Positions 59,500-64,000 of a DNA stretch of 64,000 nt are shown here, piece by piece. The DNA lies in NCBI GenBank assembly GCA_958477305.1, contig CAUEFI010000003.1:1-64000 (forward strand). The letters are read 5' to 3'. This stretch comes from HGM12998 sp900756495 (lineage in GTDB: Bacteria; Bacillota; Clostridia; Oscillospirales; Oscillospiraceae). Numbering within the stretch: position 1 is the stretch's first letter; every line of letters starts with the position of its first letter. Position numbers and translations under genes: made by a program. Below the pieces are notes generated by a model, which searched no databases, was not told the origin of the DNA, and saw only the letters and a list, made by a program, of their open reading frames with translations.

Positions 59500-59576
59500 A
59501 ACTGCTTCCTCCTCATTTGCATTCATTCGGCATCAGCCGTCTGACGATATTGTGCCCAGTTTACGTGAAAAATCCA

Positions 59577-59605
59577 TTGCTAAAAAAAGCGATTCCATAT
59601 ATAAT
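59577..59605 (+). promoter_or_regulatory. Promoter of the pyr operon
   Basis: TTGCTA, 17-base spacer, consensus TATAAT. Transcription would begin near 59612, giving a leader of about 85 nt with a hairpin. Confidence 0.78.
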
Positions 59606-59631
59606 GTACTTGATGTATGAAATGACTCTGG

Positions 59632-59670
59632 ATGGAAAAGGGCGGGGGAGGACCCGGGCCCTTTTTCCAT
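59632..59670 (+). promoter_or_regulatory. Leader hairpin of the pyr operon, possible attenuator
   Basis: ATGGAAAAGGGC pairs with GCCCTTTTTCCAT (one bulged T), with an inner GGG/CCC pairing. The T5 run is in the right arm and the RBS follows 14 bases later. No PyrR-binding loop consensus or riboswitch is visible. The position would allow control by termination or by blocking translation. Confidence 0.5.
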
Positions 59671-59696
59671 GTCCCAATACCGAAAGGAGTGAGATT

Positions 59697-60992
59697 GTGA
59701 AGCTGCTTATACGCCAGGGAAGACTGGTAGACCCCGTGGGGGGAATCGGCGGCGTAATGGATATTCTGCTGGAGGACGGCAAGGTGGCTGTGATCGGCAG
59801 CAACCTGCGGGATCCTGCGGCACAGGAGATCAACGCCCGCGGTATGACCGTGTGTGCCGGGCTGGTGGATATGCATGTTCATCTGCGGGAGCCCGGTTTT
59901 GAGTATAAAGAGACCATTGAGACCGGGACGGCCGCCGCCGCTCGGGGCGGTTTTACCTCCATCGCCTGTATGCCGAACACCAAACCTGCCACCGACAGCC
60001 CGGAGGCCATCGACTATGTGCTGGAAAAAGCGGGGGCGGCCTGCGGCGTGCGGGTGCTGCCTATCGGCGCGGTAACGGTGGGCCAGAAGGGCGAACAGCT
60101 CACTGACTTTGAGGCGCTTAAGGGGGCCGGAGCGGTGGCGCTCTCCGACGATGGAGTGCCGGTACAGAATGCCAATCTGATGCGGGACGCCCTTATCCTG
60201 GCGCACCGTCAGGGACTCACGATCCTCTCCCACTGCGAGGATGCCGACATGGTAAAGAATTATGCGGTCAATGAGGGGCGGGTTTCTCGTCAGCTCCGCC
60301 TCAACGGCCGTCCGGCCATTGCCGAGGAGATTATGGTGGCCCGGGACGCTATGCTGGCCGAGGAGACGGGAGCGGCGGTTCATATCTGCCATATCTCCAC
60401 AGCCAAGTCGGTGGCCCTGGTTCGGCGCTATAAGCGCAAGGGCGTGCAGATTACCTGCGAGACCTGCCCGCAGTATTTTTCCCTGACGGAGGACGAGATC
60501 CTGAGCAAAGGCTCTTTGGCAAGGGTAAATCCTCCTCTGCGTACCCGTGCCGATGTGGAAGCCATTATAGATGGACTGAAGGACGGTACCATAGATGCCA
60601 TTGCCACAGACCACGCCCCTCACTCCGCCGAGGAGAAGGCGCGGCCTCTTGCGGAAGCGCCCAGCGGAATGGTGGGGCTGGAGACCGCTTTGGCTGTAAC
60701 CCTTACTGAGCTCTACCACACAGGCGAAATGGGGCTCTCTGATATTTTGAGGAAGATGACCATCAATCCGGCCTGCATTCTCCGGAAGAACCGGGGCCGC
60801 CTGGCGGTTGGGGCTGATGCTGATGTGGTCATCTTTGACCCGGAGGAGGAGTGGACCGTGGAACCTGAGCGCTTTGCCTCCAAGGGACGCAACACCCCCT
60901 TTGCCGGGCGGAGGCTCAAGGGCAAGGTCAAGTATACGATAGTAGGCGGCGAGATCGTCTATCAGGAAGGAGCAGAGAGAGATGTCCTTTGA
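59697..60992 (+). CDS. pyrC: Dihydroorotase
   Basis: 431 residues from the GTG at 59697, 7 bases after AAGGAG. Metal-binding HxH in VDMHVHLREPGFEYKETIETG, later HCEDADM, HICHIST and the DHAPHS motif mark a class I dihydroorotase. It cyclises carbamoyl-aspartate. Its end overlaps pyrF by 11 bp. Confidence 0.97.
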   Translation: MKLLIRQGRLVDPVGGIGGVMDILLEDGKVAVIGSNLRDPAAQEINARGMTVCAGLVDMHVHLREPGFEYKETIETGTAAAARGGFTSIACMPNTKPATDSPEAIDYVLEKAGAACGVRVLPIGAVTVGQKGEQLTDFEALKGAGAVALSDDGVPVQNANLMRDALILAHRQGLTILSHCEDADMVKNYAVNEGRVSRQLRLNGRPAIAEEIMVARDAMLAEETGAAVHICHISTAKSVALVRRYKRKGVQITCETCPQYFSLTEDEILSKGSLARVNPPLRTRADVEAIIDGLKDGTIDAIATDHAPHSAEEKARPLAEAPSGMVGLETALAVTLTELYHTGEMGLSDILRKMTINPACILRKNRGRLAVGADADVVIFDPEEEWTVEPERFASKGRNTPFAGRRLKGKVKYTIVGGEIVYQEGAERDVL

Positions 60993-61905
60993 TGTACTGC
61001 AGGATAAAATCAGAACCATGAAAAATCCAACTGTGGTGGGACTGGATCCAAAGCCCGAGTATGTCCCCCCCCAGATCCGCAGGGACTGCTATGAGGCGTA
61101 TGGCGAGAGCTTGGAGGGGGCGGCTGAGGCCATTTACCGCTTTAACTGCGGGCTGATCGACGCCCTGTGTGACATTGTGCCTGCCGTGAAGCCGCAGGCC
61201 GCCTATTATGAGCGGCTGGGCTGGCATGGAATGGCGGCGCTGGATCGCACCATCCGGTACGCCAGGGAGAAGGGGATGTTTGTCATTGCCGACATCAAGC
61301 GCGGCGACATCGGCTCCACCGCCCAGGCATACAGCGACGGGTGGCTGGGCAGGACCAGGATAGGAGAGAGCGATCTTTCCGTCTTTGACGCCGACTGTGT
61401 CACTGTGAACGGCTACATGGGCTCAGACGCCATCAACCCCTTTCTGGAGGACTGCAAAACCTTTGATAAATGCCTCTTTGTCCTGGTCAAGACCTCCAAT
61501 CCCAGTTCAGGCGAGCTCCAGGACATGGTGGCCGGAGACCGGGTGGTCTATAAGGTGATGGGGGATCTCACGCAGCGCCTGGGCAAGGGGACAGAGGGCA
61601 AGTACGGCTTTACCTGTGCCGGTGCGGTGGTGGGAGCCACCTATCCCTCCGATCTGCGGGAGCTGCGCAGGCGCCTGGAGCATACCTTCTTTTTGGTTCC
61701 GGGCTACGGCGCTCAGGGCGGTACGGCCGAGGATGTGCAGTATGCCTTCAACAAATACGGGCATGGGGCCGTTATCAACTCCTCACGGGGCCTTATGTGC
61801 CCCTGGCAGAAGACGGGTAAGGACGGGCTTGACTACCAGGAGGCCTCCCGCGCCGCTGCAATTGCCATGCGGGATGACATCAGGCAGTATGTGACCATCG
61901 TATGA
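60982..61905 (+). CDS. pyrF: Orotidine 5'-phosphate decarboxylase
   Basis: 307 residues, the longer PyrF type. PTVVGLDPKPEYVPPQI at the start, the catalytic Lys-Asp array in MFVIADIKRGDIGSTAQAYSDGWLG, and VPGYGAQGGTAED for phosphate binding. It makes UMP, which the UMP kinase encoded at 37373 then phosphorylates. GGAAGGAG precedes the ATG. Confidence 0.97.
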   Translation: MSFDVLQDKIRTMKNPTVVGLDPKPEYVPPQIRRDCYEAYGESLEGAAEAIYRFNCGLIDALCDIVPAVKPQAAYYERLGWHGMAALDRTIRYAREKGMFVIADIKRGDIGSTAQAYSDGWLGRTRIGESDLSVFDADCVTVNGYMGSDAINPFLEDCKTFDKCLFVLVKTSNPSSGELQDMVAGDRVVYKVMGDLTQRLGKGTEGKYGFTCAGAVVGATYPSDLRELRRRLEHTFFLVPGYGAQGGTAEDVQYAFNKYGHGAVINSSRGLMCPWQKTGKDGLDYQEASRAAAIAMRDDIRQYVTIV

Positions 61906-61921
61906 CGTCTGGAGGAAAGTA

Positions 61922-62086
61922 ATGGACTGTCCCTTTTGTGGAAGAGCTGTAGAGCAGGGGGAGCTGAGGGGGAAGACATTGCTCAGAGATGATTTGGAAC
62001 TGCACTGGCCCCCGGCTCCCGTTCTGGATGAGTGCGGAAAGCTTATTCGGGATAAGAGCCTGTTCCGGCAGCTGACGTCAGGATGA
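61922..62086 (+). CDS. Zinc-ribbon-like small protein inside the pyr operon
   Basis: 54 residues, ATG at 61922 preceded by GGAGGA with good spacing. The N-terminus MDCPFCGRAVEQGELRGK has a CPFC knuckle and a further Cys occurs in LDECGKLI. The middle has LHWPPAPVLDE. It resembles half of a zinc ribbon; a second CxxC is missing, so metal binding may need a dimer. It lies 17 bp after pyrF and 100 bp before pyrK. No family assigned; function unknown. Confidence 0.68.
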   Translation: MDCPFCGRAVEQGELRGKTLLRDDLELHWPPAPVLDECGKLIRDKSLFRQLTSG

Positions 62087-62186
62087 TGAGAGATCTCCCA
62101 GGGAGCGTTGGAGCGCACTTTGAACGGAAGTGAGGGCAGAAAACGCCCCGGTTAACCCGAAGTCAAAAGAGAGAGGAAGACCGTCT

Positions 62187-62951
62187 ATGCCAATTCAAGA
62201 GACTTGTTCTGTTGCAGAAGCAGTCCGTCTCAACGACTACGCCTATTCCTTTACTTTGGAGGCCCCTGGGATCGCGGCTGCCATTGCCGGTCCGGGGCAG
62301 TTTGTCCATATCAAATGCGGCCACAGCCGTCTGCTCCGGCGTCCCATTTCTATCTGCGACTGGGAGGAGGGGCTTGTGCGGGTTGTCTTTGAGGTCCGCG
62401 GAGACGGGACTGCCTGGCTCGCCCGCAGGGCTGTGGGGGACAAGCTGGACGTGCTGGGCCCCCTGGGCAGCGGCTTTCGTCTGGAGCGGGGATCGCGGGC
62501 GCTCCTGGTGGGGGGAGGAATCGGCGTGCCCCCTATGCTGGGATGTGCCAAATACGCAGGGGGCAGCGCCTCGGCGGTGCTGGGCTTCCGCGCTGCAGAG
62601 CGGGCGATGCTGCTGGATGAATTTTGCAATCACTGTAAAGATATTTCCCTTTGCAGTGATGACGGAACCCTGGGCGAGCAGGGATTTGTAGATGCGCTGA
62701 TGGGGCGCATGCTTGAAAAGGATAAAAGCTTTACGATGATTCTGGCCTGTGGGCCTAAGCCGATGCTCCGTTCGGTGGCCCGTACGGCGGCCCAATACGG
62801 CGTCCCCTGTCAGGTCTCCATGGAAGAGCGGATGGCCTGCGGCGTGGGGGCCTGCTTGGGATGCGCCGTGCAGATGGCGGACGGAACCATGAAGCATGTC
62901 TGTAAAGACGGGCCGGTGTTCTCCGCGGAGGAGGTGGACTGGAATGTCTAA
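62187..62951 (+). CDS. pyrK: Dihydroorotate dehydrogenase B, electron-transfer subunit
   Basis: 254 residues from the ATG at 62187, behind GAGAGGAAGA. FAD-binding barrel with RLLRRPISICDWEEG, NAD-binding part VGGGIGVPPMLGCAKY, and the C-terminal [2Fe-2S] cysteines in ACGVGACLGCAVQM and HVCKDGPVF. It transfers electrons from PyrD to NAD+. Overlaps pyrD by 8 bp. Confidence 0.97.
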   Translation: MPIQETCSVAEAVRLNDYAYSFTLEAPGIAAAIAGPGQFVHIKCGHSRLLRRPISICDWEEGLVRVVFEVRGDGTAWLARRAVGDKLDVLGPLGSGFRLERGSRALLVGGGIGVPPMLGCAKYAGGSASAVLGFRAAERAMLLDEFCNHCKDISLCSDDGTLGEQGFVDALMGRMLEKDKSFTMILACGPKPMLRSVARTAAQYGVPCQVSMEERMACGVGACLGCAVQMADGTMKHVCKDGPVFSAEEVDWNV

Positions 62952-63864
62952 GACGGTGGATATGTCTGTCAACCTGGCCGGTGTGACGTTGAAAAATCCC
63001 ATTGTGGTGGCCTCAGGTACCTTCGGCTTCGGCCGGGAGTATGGACAGTTTTATGATCTGGCCGAACTTGGGGGTATCTGCGCCAAAGGGCTGACGCTCC
63101 ATCCCAGGGAGGGCAACCCGCCTCCCCGTATCGCGGAGACTCCGATGGGTATCCTCAATTCGGTGGGGCTCCAGAATCCCGGCGTGGATTCCTTTATTGC
63201 CCATGAGCTCCCGGAACTGAGAAAGCATGATCTGAAGGTGATCGCCAATATTTCCGGCAATACCCCCGAGGAGTACGGCGTGATGTGCGAGAAGCTGTCC
63301 GCCGCCGGTGTGGATCTGATTGAGGTCAACATCTCCTGTCCCAATGTAAAGGCGGGCGGGCTGGCCTATGGAACCAGGCCCGAGTTGGCCGCCGAGGTCA
63401 CTCAGGTGGCAAAGCGGTACGCCTCCGTCCCTGTTATGGTCAAGCTGTCCCCGAATGTCACAGACATTACCGAGATTGCCCGTGCAGTGGAGGGGGCGGG
63501 GGCTGACGCCGTATCCCTGATCAACACGCTGCGGGGTATGCGTATTGATGTAAAGACCCGCCGGCCCATCCTGCATATGAATACCGGCGGCCTCTCCGGG
63601 CCCGCTGTGCTGCCCATAGCGGTACGGATGGTATGGGAGGTGGCCAACTGCGTCAGGATTCCGATCCTGGGCATGGGCGGCGTAAGCAGGGGGGAGGACG
63701 CCGCACAGCTGATGCTGGCAGGAGCCGCCGCCGTAGCGGTGGGGACCGCGTGTTTCAGCGACCCCTACGCGCCTGTCAAGGTCAGAGACGAATTGGAGCA
63801 GATTGCCTCTGACCAGGGTCTTGACAGGGTATCGAAGCTGACGGGAGCGGTCTGCCCCTGGTAG
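62944..63864 (+). CDS. pyrD: Dihydroorotate dehydrogenase B, catalytic subunit
   Basis: 306 residues, FMN barrel of the NAD-linked class 1B. LKNPIVVASGTFGFGREY, GLTLHPREGNPPPRI, EVNISCPNVKAGG with the catalytic Cys region, and ILGMGGVSRGEDAAQLMLAGAAAVAVG are conserved. With PyrK it oxidises dihydroorotate using NAD+. Last gene of the pyr group in the window; pyrB and pyrE are not here. Confidence 0.97.
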   Translation: MSKTVDMSVNLAGVTLKNPIVVASGTFGFGREYGQFYDLAELGGICAKGLTLHPREGNPPPRIAETPMGILNSVGLQNPGVDSFIAHELPELRKHDLKVIANISGNTPEEYGVMCEKLSAAGVDLIEVNISCPNVKAGGLAYGTRPELAAEVTQVAKRYASVPVMVKLSPNVTDITEIARAVEGAGADAVSLINTLRGMRIDVKTRRPILHMNTGGLSGPAVLPIAVRMVWEVANCVRIPILGMGGVSRGEDAAQLMLAGAAAVAVGTACFSDPYAPVKVRDELEQIASDQGLDRVSKLTGAVCPW

Positions 63865-63920
63865 GGGGCGGCTACGGCAGTATCTTCAATTACACATCCG
63901 AGAGAGCAGGTTTATTCTGT

Positions 63921-64000
63921 ATGACGAGAATTTACATCATCCGGCATGCCGAGGCGGAGGGCAACCTCTACCGCCGGGTTCACGGGTGGTACGACAGCCT
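63921..64000 (+). CDS. Histidine phosphatase family protein, cut by window edge
   Basis: Only the first 26 codons are present. TRIYIIRHAEAEGNLYRRVHGWYD has the catalytic RHAEAEGN motif of the phosphoglycerate-mutase-like branch. It begins 56 bp after pyrD, and the RBS (GAGCAGG) is weak and distant. Confidence 0.8.
   Translation, partial: MTRIYIIRHAEAEGNLYRRVHGWYDS

Noticed and set aside
59640..59671. PyrR attenuator upstream of pyrC
   Set aside because: The conserved PyrR-binding loop sequence is not present, so only a generic leader hairpin is called.
59517..59696. In-frame extension upstream of the pyrC start
   Set aside because: It would cover the promoter and leader hairpin, and the dihydroorotase family begins at the GTG with its own RBS.

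Overview
The window is a GC-rich, densely packed bacterial chromosome segment. PolC-type replicase, NrdR, a TepA-like ClpP homologue, two proteins with S-layer homology (SLH) domains, ECF riboflavin uptake under an FMN riboswitch, and frequent TTG/GTG starts after strong AGGAGG sites all point to a Gram-positive anaerobe of the class Clostridia, most like the Oscillospiraceae. That assignment is inferred from gene content; no database search was possible. I see no rRNA, CRISPR array, prophage, intact transposase gene or replication origin.

Layout. 1-66: the 5' part of a tRNA-Gln(CUG), reading leftward, with a near-consensus promoter. 176-5801: a PocR-domain AraC regulator divergent from a corrinoid methyl-transfer operon (corrinoid protein, UroD-type methyltransferase, organic-anion permease, and a second UroD-type methyltransferase broken by a one-base frameshift). 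6018-9890: nitroreductase, small unknown, DNA polymerase IV, RibU with its FMN riboswitch, and a SLOG-type protein. 10197-15091: a radical SAM protein with a cysteine-rich tail, an ECF sigma factor with a DUF4179-like membrane partner, TepA and a YmaF-like His-rich protein. 15300-19293: UppP, FtsK/SpoIIIE and a GNAT protein. 19388-28817: an accessory-looking stretch with a 162-bp MITE-like element whose end supplies the stop codon of a lipoprotein gene, a MATE exporter, and a dehydratase-activase-type system split into two genes with two GNAT genes interleaved. It also has a 960-bp gap containing a decayed dinB fragment.

28818-37121: DUF1700/DUF4097 envelope-stress pair, hexapeptide acyltransferase, MalQ, an S1-domain protein, a DUF951-hisC-radical SAM-DsrE operon, a 52-residue Asn/Gln-rich peptide gene too short for routine gene calling, and nrdR. 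37303-47894: a conserved housekeeping run, pyrH-frr-uppS-cdsA-dxr-rseP-ispG-polC, joining translation recycling, undecaprenyl and phospholipid precursor synthesis, the MEP isoprenoid pathway and replication. 47961-50234: a secreted M3 metallopeptidase with SLH anchors. 50395-57224: the histidine operon hisZG (fusion)-hisD-hisB-hisH-hisA-(P-loop kinase)-hisF-hisI-hisE; hisC lies 17 kb away. 57361-59226: a family-10-like glycosidase with SLH anchors. 59577-63864: a pyrimidine operon pyrC-pyrF-(54-residue zinc-ribbon-like protein)-pyrK-pyrD with a leader hairpin. 63921-64000: the start of a histidine phosphatase gene cut by the window edge.

The most unusual items are the corrinoid methyl-transfer cluster of unknown substrate, the split activase operon, the MITE-like hairpin element, the N/Q-rich peptide, the HisZ-HisG fusion and the small cysteine protein inside the pyr operon. 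Most of the rest is ordinary core metabolism. I did not find convincing evidence of a wholly new multi-gene system.
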